Counted from the first letter of the stretch, positions 42,281 to 55,114 are shown. The stretch is 64,000 bases of DNA from Paralvinella palmiformis (GCA_025642065.1 JAODUP010000184.1:250001-314000); one strand, 5' to 3'. The notes: a model not told the origin generated them from the letters alone. Program-made: numbers and translations.

Positions 42281-43971
42281 CTCTCTCTCACTGTAACAGC
42301 AGTTAGCCAGAATCGGGGAGCAGGACAGATGATGACAGTGTGGATGAAGATTCACATCAGATGACGTTTGATGATAACGATGGATGACAGCTTCCATTAG
42401 GAGGAGAGGACTGGATGCTTTATTTAGCCTTAACGCTGGTCACACCTGAGATACGTGGTCAAGGGGTTATTTCATGAAATGAAATAATCAGGTGAAACAG
42501 CCCACAGAGACAGGTAGCAGCACTGAGCGTGAGATTAATGAACCGCATCCTCATGGAGGTATGCAAATTTATAATGCACTATACGTTGCACTACAAAAGT
42601 CTGGTATTCAGTGAGAGGTTTCAATGGCACAAAGGTGTTGATTAAACTTTTAAAAAGATGTTTACAAATATCTGGGCTGACAAAAATCTTCCTGGGTTGG
42701 TATGAAAAACTATGATTGAAAGCATGCCAGCCTGGTAAAAACACTCCGCTTATTTCATGCCCTCATTACCCTGGCTGGGGATGCGTGCGTGCGACAGAAC
42801 ATCTGTGGTGTGGGATCCATTTTAAAGACACACACACACACAGTTCAAGGATGGATGCTGGGATGGTATAGAAATGACTACACATCAGCCAAGAAAAAAT
42901 AGGTCAGAAAACCTTTTTCGTAAATTCGTTTAATTTTCATCATAGGCCTTAAATACGGGGGTCTGTATAAAACCCTATTCCTACCACGTACACTTAGTGG
43001 CGTGAGTCAGTGCGTTGGTTAACCCTTAACATTGATAACAACACAAGGGACGAATGTACGAGGGACAACTCCCTGGGGATGAAACATCCAACATATATTA
43101 AATTACTGCCTACACAGCTATACAAAACCCAACAGGGATGACTGTAGCACCGGTTCAGTATCAATTGCGTCACAGAGGTGGGAGGGATTGTGACCAGTCA
43201 AGGGGAAAAGAACAATAATAAATAAATACAAATTTGTATTCAGTTTTACAGCAAGATTGTTGTTATAGATTCAACCTTAAAGTTAGTTACACAGACATAT
43301 TTTTTGTGCAGGTCACTAAGCATAAAACATTTGTATTTCCCAGGAAGAAACCATTCTTTGGTTAAAACATGATTAATCATAGCCACATGCAAACGGCGTC
43401 ACGAAATGTTAAAAACTTTGTGCTAGTGCATGACAGGTGGAAAAATAGCATATCCCGGATTCAGTAAGTTACAACTAAGTGCCCTCGCGAAACATCCATA
43501 TGTGACCAAGATTTGTTTTCCCCCAAACAGCGTCTTCACACACACGCACGCACGGAATATTGCGGTAAGCCGCTGTGCCTTAATGCTGTCCATATAACAC
43601 CATATTAATAAACTGTTATGGCCTGGCTGTTGAAGACGTGTAGCTGTGTACTATGTTAACTAGTCAATAGAGCGGGTAAGCCTAAACCATGATGGCCTCT
43701 CACAATTATTGTCACCTACGAAAAGCGGATTGTCTGAGACCGACCGACTGATTAATCGATCAGACTTGTTATCAATATTCTGGGTTGATGTAGGCATAGG
43801 TCTGTGTACCTAGAGATATTCTGGGGGGGGGGGGGTGTAGGTTTGTGTGTAGGTATGACTTATAAGTAATAGGCACAGGCTTGTATGGATGATATCTAGT
43901 CTGATTTTCTTGATGTTTATGCCGTAGTACTCAAAGCAGTGCAGGGCTAGAATTTCGCGAGACTATATAAA

Positions 43972-44155
43972 GATGATGATTGATGTTTTACGGCCACTTT
44001 TGTGCACAAGGTAGGCTAAATGGGCCGAGCGACCTTCAAAGGTAATGAAGCGAAGTCAAAGACGAAACAACCTTCAGATATGCCCACGCCGAGATTCGAA
44101 CACGGGTGGTAGTGATATGTGGTCCAACACGCTACCGCGAGACCACGGAGGTGAC
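43972..44155 (-). repeat. SINE family A, near full length
   Basis: The (GAT)n tail is on the left and the head on the right, with B box GTTCGAATCTC on the minus strand. A short GCGAGAC occurs on both sides (43957-43963 and 44159-44165), a possible target duplication. Confidence 0.8.
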
Positions 44156-44175
44156 ACTGCGAGACATGCGAGAAT

Positions 44176-44518
44176 CCGTAATTATAAGAGTGTCAAAAAT
44201 GTGAAACAAACAAAATGTATCATTCTCAATTGGCCGATAAGTTATGTGAATATGTTGATGTTAAACTGTCTTGGAGTTCTTCCACCTCACCTTTTTAGCG
44301 AAGTGTATTATAGCATCACATACACAAAAGCTGTACTCGACAGTCAATCACGACCAGTCAAATGACTTAACAATGGTCATGTCTGCAAGTACAATCGTTG
44401 ATCGTTTATAGATTTAGTAATTATATCTTCAATAAATACATATAGTAATCACCAATATATCTTAAAAGGGTGGATAAGTGAACAATATATACCCGTAGAC
44501 ATGTCAATTAAATGCACG
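44176..44518 (+). repeat. dispersed repeat E, plus copy (inverted partner 51770-52036)
   Basis: Long match to the reverse complement of 51770-52036. Shared blocks are GAGTGTCAAA, AATATGTTGATGT, ACTGTCTTGGAGTTCTTCC and TATACCCGTAGACATGTCA. The ends are well kept; the middle is diverged and longer here. Confidence 0.75.
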
Positions 44519-44772
44519 TTGGATGTAACATTTATTTAAACTGTGCCAACTTTGTTGTAAACAGACTCCACAAAACCACGTGGCCAGTGTCAATGGCGTT
44601 AAATTTAATTGGTCCATTACACCCTGTTACACATACAACAGAATAATTACTTACAATTTTGATGTTCGATCTTAAAAGTAAATCCGTTCATTTTACTGTG
44701 AATCTTTGGTGAATTACGCGCGAAATTCTAGCTAGCACACACACACATAGAAAGAGAGAGAGAGAGAGAGAG

Positions 44773-45026
44773 AGATGCAAACCCATCCGTGAGATACAAC
44801 AAACCAGGGACCCCGCCCATCAAGCACTAACGTCTTGTGGGTACTCGCACTAGAACCCGTTAATTAATTTTGTTCCTTTTGTAGGCTTCTAGTATCTCAC
44901 AGTTGTCCTGGCTCACCAACCTTACGGTTCCTGGGGATGATCCTGTATATATACACCCATGTATACGCCACACATTAGAGAGGGGACGGATGCGTGCGTG
45001 TACACGTGTCCCATTCATCGGTGTCA
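44773..45026 (+). repeat. dispersed repeat F, copy 1 (direct partner 47190-47438)
   Basis: Shares with 47190-47438 the blocks ACCCATCCGTGAGA, AACAAACCAGGGAC, TTTGTGGGTACTCGCACTAG, GTAGGCTTCTAGTATCTCAC and TACGGTTCC, then GGGATGATCCTGTA. It lies 2.4 kb from the other copy in the same direction. No coding frame or tRNA-like head. Confidence 0.75.
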
Positions 45027-45278
45027 AAGCAGCGCTTATCGCCTCGTCCATGACAGCCACACCCCGAAATATTGTACACAGCTGACTGAGATTGGTCGAG
45101 ATATACTCAAACGTGTCGTGTGCTCGGTGATTAATACCTTTGTTTAGCCTGGTCTTCGTTGCTATCACCGGCATGTACACAACCGACGACGTACAGACTG
45201 ATCTACGGTCATTTAAGAATGAAACATCCCCGCCACACATATACACACACACACATACAAATAGCACTGCGAACCTCG

Positions 45279-45464
45279 ATGATGACGATTGGTGTTTTAC
45301 GGCCACTTTTGTGCACATGATAGGGTGAATGGGCCGCGCGACCTCCAAAGGTAATGAGGCGAAGTCAAAGACGAAAGACCCTTCAGATATGCCCACGCCT
45401 AGATTCGAACACGGGTGGTAGTTATCTGTGGTCCAACACGCTACCGCTAGACCACGGAGGCGCC
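45279..45464 (-). repeat. SINE family A, near full length
   Basis: Tail, body and head are all present. On the minus strand GCCTCCGTGGTCTAGCGGTA is the A-box side, and GTTCGAATCTAGG is the B-box side with one change. Confidence 0.8.
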
Positions 45465-47189
45465 CGATTGGGAACCCCGAAAATAAACAAATAAATCAAA
45501 ACCTTTCCTACCAATCCTGCCAAATGATCGCCATGTTATAACCGGACAAAGGCAACAGACAACAAGTAGGTAAACACACTATGTAGGTGCTCCGTATTGG
45601 CGATATAGAACACATCGAACACGAATACTTTTCTCTCCGAAAACGAAACACCGAGCACTGTACAGGTAAACAAATTGATACCGTAATACGGTGCTGATTG
45701 CCTTAATGAAATAAACGTACGTCGACAACACACACACACACACATCCCAGCCCCTTGCTGGCAACAAAATGCCATCGTACAGTGAGTGGGCCCTGGTCAG
45801 ATTAGACATCGAGGCCATTAATTAACACCCAAAAAAAACAACACCGCTAGAGGTGAACATATCGGCACCTGTACTCGGACACCAAAAACACAACCATACT
45901 GGCTGCACAAAGGTATCAACAAACGATGTGGTTACTGGATTAAGAGATTAAAACAGAAGACAAGGGCAAGTTTTATAAACAGTTCTCTCTCTCTCTCCAG
46001 CACCGAACACCGTTAAGTAGATTTGATAAATAATAACCGAAGCTTGAAAGTCGCTGGAACAAAAAGCCGTACTTCCGCACACAGAGAATACGCTAGCATC
46101 CTACCCTCGACTACCACCTGGTTTTATGGCCAGCATACACACCTGTACGGGATGGCAGGGACTAGCACGGGGGCCGGATGATAAACTCATCAACACGGTC
46201 ACAGCGCCTCATTAATATCTTAGGCTCCTGTACTGAACACAAACGTCCTGATCTGAATCAATGGCCGCAATCAATGTTTACTTGCGATTTACACACACAG
46301 ATCACGGGTGTGCATGCACACGCCCAATCACCCACTATGCCACCCAAGTGCTCATCAACCAACAACCCAGATGAAGACTGATCATCATCACCATTCACGT
46401 CAGGTAACCACGATATCTGACAATATGTTTCAACAACATTGCGCAAATTGTGTGTGTGTGCGTGAAAAGGGCAGGTCTTCTATGCTTATTGTAGTCATGA
46501 GTGAATGCGTGGTATGTTACATCCCTAGTGCTGATATCACACCTCGGTAATACTACAGTAGCGGAACTCCCAGGTGTAATGAGCTGACAAAATGAATGGG
46601 GGGGGGGGGGAACCAGACCCAGATAACGGCCGGATTCGAACCACGACATGCACGCATACAGTGCAGCACCCCCCCCCACACACACACACACATACAGCCA
46701 GTCAGTCAACAACAGAGAGAGGGAGAGCATTTTCTTTGCCAGCAACTCGGGCACCATCCACAACACCGGGTGATGATGACGGCATTGTGAAAGCTTTGAC
46801 ATTTTTACTCTATAAAATCGGTTCTTAACACGTCCTCAACGGCGACAAGTCGGAAACAGTATTCCGACGTGTCTAGCTTTGGTGGTTCTGCTGCGATATG
46901 TCGCAATCCGTCGACTACTGACTGGTGTGTTGAAGCAGACGAGATCCGGTTTTTATTATAAAAAACTGGGAAGATGACGGTTAGATAACATTAGAGAATT
47001 AGCTGACATTGGTGAAGACAACCTTTACGTGAGGCCTAATATTAGACAACCGTCGTACAGACAAGTTGGTCAACATACTGACACGAACATAGTGGAACAA
47101 CTGGTCATCAATAATGACTGTTGAACATACATCAGGGGAGGGGGTATCTATGTATGTAGGCATATGCACGCACGCATGCACACACACAC
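45465..47189. other. intergenic, no gene recognised
   Basis: Simple repeats (CA at 45727-45743 and 46676-46691, polyG at 46598) and a tRNA-like head near 46615-46665. No exon recognised on either strand. Confidence 0.4.
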
Positions 47190-47438
47190 AGATGCAGACC
47201 CATCCGTGAGACACAACAAACCAGGGACATGGTCCATCATGGATCAACGTTTTGTGGGTACTCGCACTAGATCTTATTATTTTGTAGGCTTCTAGTATCT
47301 CACAGTTGCCTAGTTGTTCTGGCTCACCTACCCTACGGTTCCTAGGGATGATCCTGTAGACATGAGTACACACACGTATACACAATGTTAGAGGGGGGGG
47401 GGAATGCATGCGTGTACAGATAGTCATTCATCACTGTG
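47190..47438 (+). repeat. dispersed repeat F, copy 2
   Basis: Direct partner of 44773-45026. Identity is high at the left part and decays into G- and GT-rich sequence at the right end. Confidence 0.75.
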
Positions 47439-47821
47439 AGAAAAGTGCGTGCGTGCCCGCGAGCGCCCCCCCCCCCCACACACACACAGCAAGAGAGAGA
47501 CTTCTAAATTTCGTCAGGACTTGCAGAAGTAATACAAACAACCGCCAGGTGTCACTACCCATCTTCTTCTAAACATCACCAATAAACGCTAATTTACTAC
47601 ACAGGACGTATACCAAAATTAATCACTCAAGAAGTTCTCATCCAAAGTCCAGCCGCAGAACCAGCTTATAGCGGCCATAGAGGGGAGAGGTGTTAGATAT
47701 ATGACTGACAACATTAGTCAGCTGTTAGACGAATAAATTTTGTGTCTATAAGTTATCAACATCTCCCACTAACAGTCAGTATGTGATGAGATGAAAGTAG
47801 AGACGCGATAGCATAGCAGTT

Positions 47822-47930
47822 ACACATAATAATAATGTATATTTAATAAAGCGCCCTTATTGGAAGGAGCCTTTCAAATGCGGTGTACAAATAATATGTA
47901 ATATAATAATACCCCAAATAATGTCTGTAA
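47822..47930 (-). repeat. 3' tail of an L2-like retroelement, copy 1
   Basis: Reverse-complemented it reads GTACACCGCATTTGAAAGG, then AAGGGCGCTTTATTAAATA, then an (ATT)n-like tail. The same sequence occurs at 53500-53605. Confidence 0.65.
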
Positions 47931-47984
47931 AAAAAACTGTAAATATTTAAAAGATTACACATCTATTTAAAACGCAGAATAGCA

Positions 47985-48822
47985 GTCTGCAGACCTAGTC
48001 AATTTATAACATAATATTATTATTATTACAACAGAATGTCCAGCAGCTAATCTTTTTACACTCGGTCTATTTTTACGCGTGCTAACAACCAGTCTATTAC
48101 AATATCTGGTCCAATTAGCAATGATTTTAGCAGTCCATCTATATAGCTGGTTTATTTATGACAGTGGCCTGTGAAAAAATCCCGAAAAGCGGGAAAGGAA
48201 GTCACAGAGCGAACTGTCAGCCACAGGTACCTGGAGGAATGTGTGTGTGTGGGGGATGTGTGTGTGCATTTTTAGCACAATCTGAGACTAATAGAGTGGG
48301 GATAAAACACGACTTCTACAAGAAACGTTATTTTTGGCTCTGGAAAAACCGGAAAACTCTCATCCCTATAATACAGATGGTGGTATGGCGACAATTAATA
48401 CAAATACCTGATCTATTTACAAAATATTAGATCAGTCTATATGTCCAGTTGGTTTGTGTAGTAAAGATACCAGTAGCCAGTCTATCTAATACAGATATCA
48501 GAAGCCAGCCTTATCAGCTGGTATATCTAGATTATATCCCCATCTATATATTTGATACATGTTATATAGTATAGCAGCAGCCTGTCTGTATGTATTATAA
48601 ACAATGCGTTAAGGTAGCAGCCAGTCTATACACCTGATCTACATGATACATATTCTAGCTACTGGCCCATATACTTGGCCGATGCCATACGCATAACAGC
48701 AATATACCTGCTATAAGCTATACACATCCTACCAGCCAGTCCATATACCAAGTCTATGTTATACGCGTGCTAGCAGCCAGTCCACACACGGAATACCTGG
48801 TCTATGTCATACGCATGCTGAC
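47985..48822. repeat. degenerate 41-bp tandem repeat (old minisatellite)
   Basis: The core word TAGCAGCCAGTC recurs, followed by CTATAYACCTGGTCTATG and ATACGCATGC-like words. Clear unit starts are 48615, 48656, 48730 and 48771 (steps of 41, 74 and 41). Weaker units occur to the left (48470, 48570, and pieces from about 48060 to 48150). A non-repeat insert lies at about 48175-48425. No open frame follows the period. Confidence 0.65.
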
Positions 48823-48839
48823 ATGCATACGTGCTGTGC

Positions 48840-49039
48840 GTTTAGTAAAACAGACGTGTACAACTATATTTACATGGGCAGCAGTTGTTTTATGCTCAAT
48901 CTGATAACTAAGCTATTCGGGACCTGGTATAAAACTGGTGAATATTGATTTTTTTATGGGTTTACTCACAAACCGAATGAGTATTAGTAATACCAGTTTG
49001 AGTAGGCGGGTAAAGTTCATGGAGTGGCGGCGACTGAAT
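48840..49039 (+). repeat. dispersed repeat G, plus copy (inverted partner 62612-62822)
   Basis: Close to the reverse complement of 62612-62822. Shared blocks are CAACTATATTTACATGGGCA, GTTGTTTTATGCTCAATCTG, TTTATGGGTTTACTCACAAA and GAGTAGGCGGGTA. One indel of roughly 20-30 bp in the middle separates the copies. Confidence 0.8.
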
Positions 49040-50159
49040 GTTTTGTTAGGCTCGGGGTCTGGTCAAACCAGGACCGTGTGGATGAGGGATGTTATAATCG
49101 TTGGCCGATAAGCAGATGAGTAGGAACGCCCGACAGACACAAGTAATGACGGCGTGATTCAATCTCCGACCTGGAAGTGTTTAGCTCAATATGCCACGCC
49201 AGCTGTGCTGCGGCATGACCCTGACAGACACCGATGACACACACACACACACACACAGGGAGAGAGAGACCATGTATATGTATAAACGTGTTTATGTCTC
49301 CATAAATTATCTTTTCTGAACACAACGGCCTCCTACTGCACCCCACCCCCTCAAACCCACCACTTACTGTACTATAACCTCAATAACTTGTCACCACCTC
49401 CAAACCAGGTCTCACTCAACTGGAATACATAAAAATCTCTCCTCTACTTGACATACTCTACATGTGAAAAGCCCACAACTAACACTCATCAACCACAAGC
49501 CATGTTGACACCTCGGGCAATCAGCCGTAACATTGATCAGGTATCTAAGCTGATACCAATCGCACGTACAGGTACGTACCAATCAGGATCACCGGTCTGA
49601 CCAGGATCCAAGTAGACAAACGAACGAGAAAACATCAAGTTAAAACACATGTGGAAATTTCCCACTCCGTACACAAAGAATAGTTATAAATAATGCTATA
49701 ATAAGTCGAGAAAAATCCCGCATAAAGCAAAAAAGGGTTAGAAATGTGACAAAACTTCTAACCTGTATTTAACAAACAATAGACGTTTGTGTGGCATACG
49801 AAATAATGGCCTATGTGGCATACAGTCACTTCATACATTCAGTGGCACGCTAAGTCGGGTGAGGATGGGGGGGGGGGGCGATTCATCGTTTGGAAATGAC
49901 ATAACTATACCAACTGAGCTATCTGACATCGTGCAAGCCATACCATCTTTCTGGCAGGGTGTCGTCTAACGGTACATCACAAGTGAGATAGATTCGAGTC
50001 ACATATATTTCATTGTTGATCTTTCACGACTGTTCGCTTGAACCTGGCTTGGAGGAGGAAGTATCGTAATCCTTGACGTAAACACAACTTGGATCTCATT
50101 ATCATGCATACTGAAGAAACTAGGTTTGCGATAATGACGGTGGCTGATTTGCATATTCG

Positions 50160-50194
<35 letters not shown>

Positions 50195-51361
50195 TGCTAA
50201 TAGTTTTTGTGACAATATCGTGCATACTTTCGACAATATTGAATAATGGAGGCACTAATTTGCATAACAAATTTCCCCAAGGTTGACGGAATCACAATCC
50301 AACTGGATTTAATCAGTGTGATGATAAATCCACCATAAAACCTTATACTAAAGGAAATTCATAGGTTCGCCATTTTAACTATAACAGCAGGAAATGGAAT
50401 AAAGTCGTCTGCTAAGTATGGTCCATCTACATACAATAGCTATCCCAGTAGAGTGGTAGCACAGTGCATGTAGACACCGAACCTTTTGGTTTTATCGTTT
50501 ATTTGTCGAACATTTTGTGCTTAGTCGGTAAATGTGATGCCACTAAAAGACAATGACACCAGACTAATCTCAATCATTTCGGTGACTTCAATGAACTATT
50601 TTATTACATAATGCTGTAGGCCAACTTAATGTGCTCTGCCAGTCACGAAACGTTACTAACATGGTCCAACGAAAGGGTCGGCGTTGGTCAAGTAGCCGAA
50701 ATATATGTGACGATCAGTACCTCGTAGAGCCTCCGCGTTGCTGATCACATCCGGGACATGCAGCCGAAAGGAAATGGGACAATCGGGCCGGATAGCGGGT
50801 TTTATCGGTGGATCACAACAATCCACAAACACTGTTCGGATTCAATCCCATTTCCTAGGCGGATTCGGTTCAACACACCCTTATAACTGCACCAGGAGTG
50901 TCTTAGCTCATGACTAAAAAAAGGCATTTCTTTTACGAGTCTCCAACAGGAATTGAACCCTTACACTCGACTTCTTGAGTCCTAAATAGCCAATTCATTA
51001 GATTTCACGAACATTATCAGTATAGTGATGTATATGCTATGTCATTCATTATCTACGAGTGAGTGGCAGCCTCGTTCTGTCTTAGCACTGTTTTAATTTG
51101 GGATACATGCCTCTGAGAGGCTAACGAGATCATCTGACCGGAACATTTCACCTAAGGATGAAACAACGCCGAGACAAGCACAGGCAATACCGACAACTGA
51201 TCCCATTACTTGGTAGATGAATGGCGTAAATATACCATGTATCAGTATGCATCTCCTTACAGGAATGTTTGTTTCCGGTTATTGACCACCATCTTTGTTA
51301 CTGGTCTCATAATATATGCAGAACTTCATAATTAATGCATTCATTCATTCATATAAAATTC

Positions 51362-51409
<48 letters not shown>

Positions 51410-51769
51410 AAGCACAGTGGATTAACTGAATGCTTGGTTTCTAGGAATAATTCCCGACAAAACAGATGAAATGCAATACTTCCGTGAGCTAAAGTTTACT
51501 ATACCACCATATGACTAGGTCCAGATTACATACCAGGATTTGAATTTCGACGCGACTATTTGTTGCGTGAATCATGGCTGGTTCGCGAAAAAATCAGCCG
51601 AAAATTCAAAGGAGTAAATAATTATTCTTATTGTATACGTAACATTGCATGACGCCTAACGGATCAGTGAAATTGAAGGCGCCATTGACCATGGTCACGT
51701 GATTTTATCGCGCGTCTCTTCAGAACGGAGTTTGCGCAGTTCGCATAAACATCAGTCCCGACATACATT
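49040..51769. other. intergenic, no gene recognised
   Basis: It holds (CA)n(GA)n at 49236-49270 and 51363-51402, (TA)n at 50161-50191 and tRNA-like remnants on the minus strand at 49150-49215. Another at 50930-50995 has a good B box GGTTCAATTCC. No coding exon recognised. Confidence 0.4.
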
Positions 51770-52036
51770 TAAATGACATGTCTACGGGTATATAATGTAC
51801 CACTCTCCACCATTTTACCAGATATTAGTAATTAGATCTACTGGGCGCAATTAGTGAAGAAATAACGTCGAAATTCAAAAACGATCGACAATCATTTACT
51901 TCGCTAAATATAACGTGAGGTGGAAGAACTCCAAGACAGTTAGACATCAACATATTCAGATAACTTAGCCGTCAATTGAGATTGATACATTTATTTTATT
52001 TTATAGCTTTGACACTCTGGTTATTACAGATTTTTT
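51770..52036 (-). repeat. dispersed repeat E, minus copy
   Basis: Inverted partner of 44176-44518. The TGACATGTCTACGGGTATA end and the GGAAGAACTCCAAGACAGT block are shared. Confidence 0.75.
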
Positions 52037-52186
52037 TAAAGCGGGAATATAATGTGAATACGGGTTGTTTTCGTAAATGGATTTCAGGGAATCAACATTA
52101 ATTCCCATAGATTTTTGAACATTTAGTATTACGTATGTTTAGAAGATTTAGTATTATATAGGGTTTGAACATTTAGTATTATATAG

Positions 52187-52310
52187 GATGATGATGATGG
52201 TTGATGTTTTACGGCCACTTTTGTGCACAAGGTAGGCTAAATGGGCCGAACGACCTCCAAAGGTAATGAAGCGAAGTCAAGATGAAACAACCTTCAGATA
52301 TGCCCACACT
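52187..52310 (-). repeat. SINE family A, head missing
   Basis: GATGATGATGG tail, body through CTTCAGATATGCCCACAC, then a break into unrelated sequence where the tRNA-like head should be. The copy is 5' truncated. Confidence 0.75.
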
Positions 52311-53499
52311 GGATAGTATTATGTAGGTTTCGTACATATAGTAATATGTAGATTTTGGACATTTAGTATATACTGAATGACTAACAAATTGTGTGCTTCG
52401 TGAACGGCATTTCTCAGTTATACCAGGCACGCGATGTAATTTGCGTGTTGACAAGTCAGATTTATTAAACACTAGCACTTTACTTCATCTGTTGAAAGAT
52501 CTGAAATATTTCGATCTCAAACGTGTTTTAAGATTTATCACGAAAACCGTCTCTACACACAGAGAAGTTGACATAGTAATAATATCTTAACTAACCACAC
52601 TATGTACATATAACTAGGTGTTATAAGACAGAAGAACTCCAGATGATTCATGGTTTGTTGCTTTGTCTGGTCCTTCAAAACACAAATGGCCTGATTTTTT
52701 TACACAATATTAAGACCCAATTGAAGCTGAAGATGTTCAAATTTAACACAAAACTAGCCTTACTGAGTGAGCTCTTTAAAGGTTCGGCAAATGGGGCTGG
52801 CTTCCTGGAAAAACAACCCAGAAACACGGGCATCGGTAGCATTCGAAACACGAGCCACAGCACTATAACCTCGGCCTTATTATTAAATTTAAAAGCATTG
52901 TTACGTAGAAGGATAACCCCAAATAGGTCCAGCCTCAACGTAATGCTCATAACACCAAACAGTTCACCAGATATCATCCCATTTTAAGGCTGTATTCTGT
53001 CATATTTACACGAAAAAGAATATGACGCCGTCTAAACTTGATTTCAGTTAGAAGAAGAACCAACACATATCCGAGGCCATATACTGTCCAATGATTGACC
53101 GGCGACCAAACGAGACAACCCGTTGACAGTTATGATATAATTTCTGGCATAAATCATATTATTATTGCCGACCTAGATACAACAACACGGTTATTTGTAG
53201 CGCAGCACTGCCTAGATATAGTCCAAACAGTTATGTTCAGAAACTGGTAACATTCTATGTTGTGTTGGGATGGTATTGTGTTTCGAAATTAATCTGTCAT
53301 TTTCTATTATAATGTCTCCAATTTATGTTCACGTTATAATTATCTATAATGATTATCACTTATCATAAGTATAAACCATTTTTGTAGTGAGCAGCAGTTT
53401 CATACTTCTGCCGAATTTCAAATTACAGTGCATCGACGTTTCATTGTCTGCACCACGTCATTCGCCACGGAATACATCACCGATTTTGCCAAAACAATT
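52311..53499. other. intergenic, no gene recognised
   Basis: An open frame at 52643-52987 (plus) is mirrored by another on the minus strand. Neither has similarity that I recognise, so it may be an old repeat. Confidence 0.4.
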
Positions 53500-53605
53500 T
53501 AATAATAATAATACTATATATTTAATAAAGCGCCCTTACTAGCAGGAGCCATTCAAAGGCGCTGTACAAATAATATGTAATATAATAATACCCAAAATAA
53601 TTTAG
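53500..53605 (-). repeat. 3' tail of an L2-like retroelement, copy 2
   Basis: It contains ATATTTAATAAAGCGCCCTT, GGAGCC-ATTCAAAGGCGC and TGTACAAATAATATGTAATA, as in 47822-47930. Confidence 0.65.
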
Positions 53606-53899
53606 AACATGATTTTAATTTCGATGAGCAAAAACCATTATAACGTATTATAAAATACAGTTTTCAGGAAGAAGGGGGTATCATCTGATGATCAGCAACC
53701 AGGCTTGCTTCTGAAATAGAATCTAGCTAGATGTGACCGTTTGGTGCATATAAACAGAGTGTGGTTCTATCCGATGTTTTCTCCATCCCTCCCAACTTTT
53801 TTAGATGGCTGTGATATGGACGGGGCCGAATAATCCAGGTTGACTACAGCTCTGGTCACAAGACGCACTGATCATTAATAACAGGAAGATCCCATGAGA

Positions 53900-54079
53900 T
53901 GATTGATGTTTTACGACTTCTTTTGTGCACACGATAGGGTAAATGGGCCGAGCGACATCCAAAGGTAATGAAGCGAAGTCAAAGACGAAACAACATTCAG
54001 ATATGCCCACGCCGAGATTCGAACACGGCTGGTAGTGATCTGTGGTCCGACACGCTACCGCTAGACCAAGGAGTCGACC
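53900..54079 (-). repeat. SINE family A with a 16-bp target-site duplication
   Basis: Full copy, tail at left, head at right. GGAAGATCCCATGAGA (53884-53899) and GGAAGATCCCGTGAGA (54080-54095) flank it exactly, with one mismatch. This is the cleanest insertion of the family in the window and fixes its length at about 180 bp. Confidence 0.92.
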
Positions 54080-54994
54080 GGAAGATCCCGTGAGACAGAT
54101 GATACTGCAGGACTATTTATCCACATAAACAAGGATTTACATAACATCACTACATTATTCAGTGTCCTTTCAGGTGGCAAGGTACAGTCACACCCCGTCC
54201 TACGTCATTAAATGGTTCCAAAAGGCATAACGTAACCCGGTTTTTGACGCAGACTGGACACAAAATGGCTTAAAATATCTTTTGGTGTAAATAATTTATT
54301 GTACTACATATAAAGTGTTTTTATTATATTTAGCTTCTTTTGTCGTTAATTTATTTATTTCACGTCCCCCTTTTATTATGACGTAGGTGATGTAGCTAAG
54401 TGACGTAATGGCGAATTTACTCTAGAAAAGTGACGTAAAGGCGAATTCGACGCGGGTCGAAGTGACATAAAGCGGCACTATTTACTGTAGTGCCATACAG
54501 TGTTAGCAGATATTAAGTCCAGAAGACATGGCATTAGCAACCAGTCAGCCAACCACCATGTGGACTACCGCTTTCCCCCCAAAAAGATGACCACTTTTCA
54601 AGTAGCCGTGGATAATTCGCTATTACACAGCTTCGATCTCGAACAGCCCGTTATTTTCCTTAGATACCTTATTCTTTACATCCGTCTAATACTCAAGCGT
54701 CTGGATGACGGATACGGCGACTAAAATTAGACGAACCTGTAGCCGATGGTTTGGGCAACGAAACGACGCCGAGCACTAAATCACCGGATAATTGATTCCG
54801 TCTACGAGCCGTGGCTGACGACATCATAACATTCAACAGACCCGCATTACGGAAGCTGCAAGCTTAAACAAGAAAATAATTCATTTTCGTCACTGGTACC
54901 GCGTCAATAGCCGCTACATCAATCCTTTTTTTATACACGCCTACTTAAACATAGAGATTCAGACGGCTAATAGCTCAGCTGTGCTTCTTTATAC

Positions 54995-55114
54995 GAGATC
55001 ACTACCACCCGTGTTTGAAGATTGTTTCGTCTTTGACTTCGCCTCATTACGTTTGGAGGTCGCTCAGCCCATTTAGCCTACCGTGTGCACAAAAGTGGCC
55101 GTAAAGCATCATCT
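54995..55114 (+). repeat. SINE family A, head truncated, plus copy
   Basis: GATCACTACCACCCGTGTTT to GGCCGTAAAGCATCATC. Only the B-box side of the head remains. Confidence 0.7.

Larger units (their letters stand above)
39633..43971. other. upstream of the known CERT1 exons, repeat-rich, no exon found
   Basis: I searched this part and the rest to 64000 on the minus strand for the missing PH-domain half (a WQDR-type motif ending in phase 0) and did not see it. It holds dinucleotide tracts at 39762, 40512-40588, 41405-41449, 41599-41626 and 42243-42289, SINE pieces, and CAGC/CCAA-type short repeats at 41760-41910. Confidence 0.4.

Noticed and set aside
52643..52987. Open frames on both strands at the same place
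   Set aside because: No similarity or splice support; mirrored frames suggest low stop density or an old repeat.
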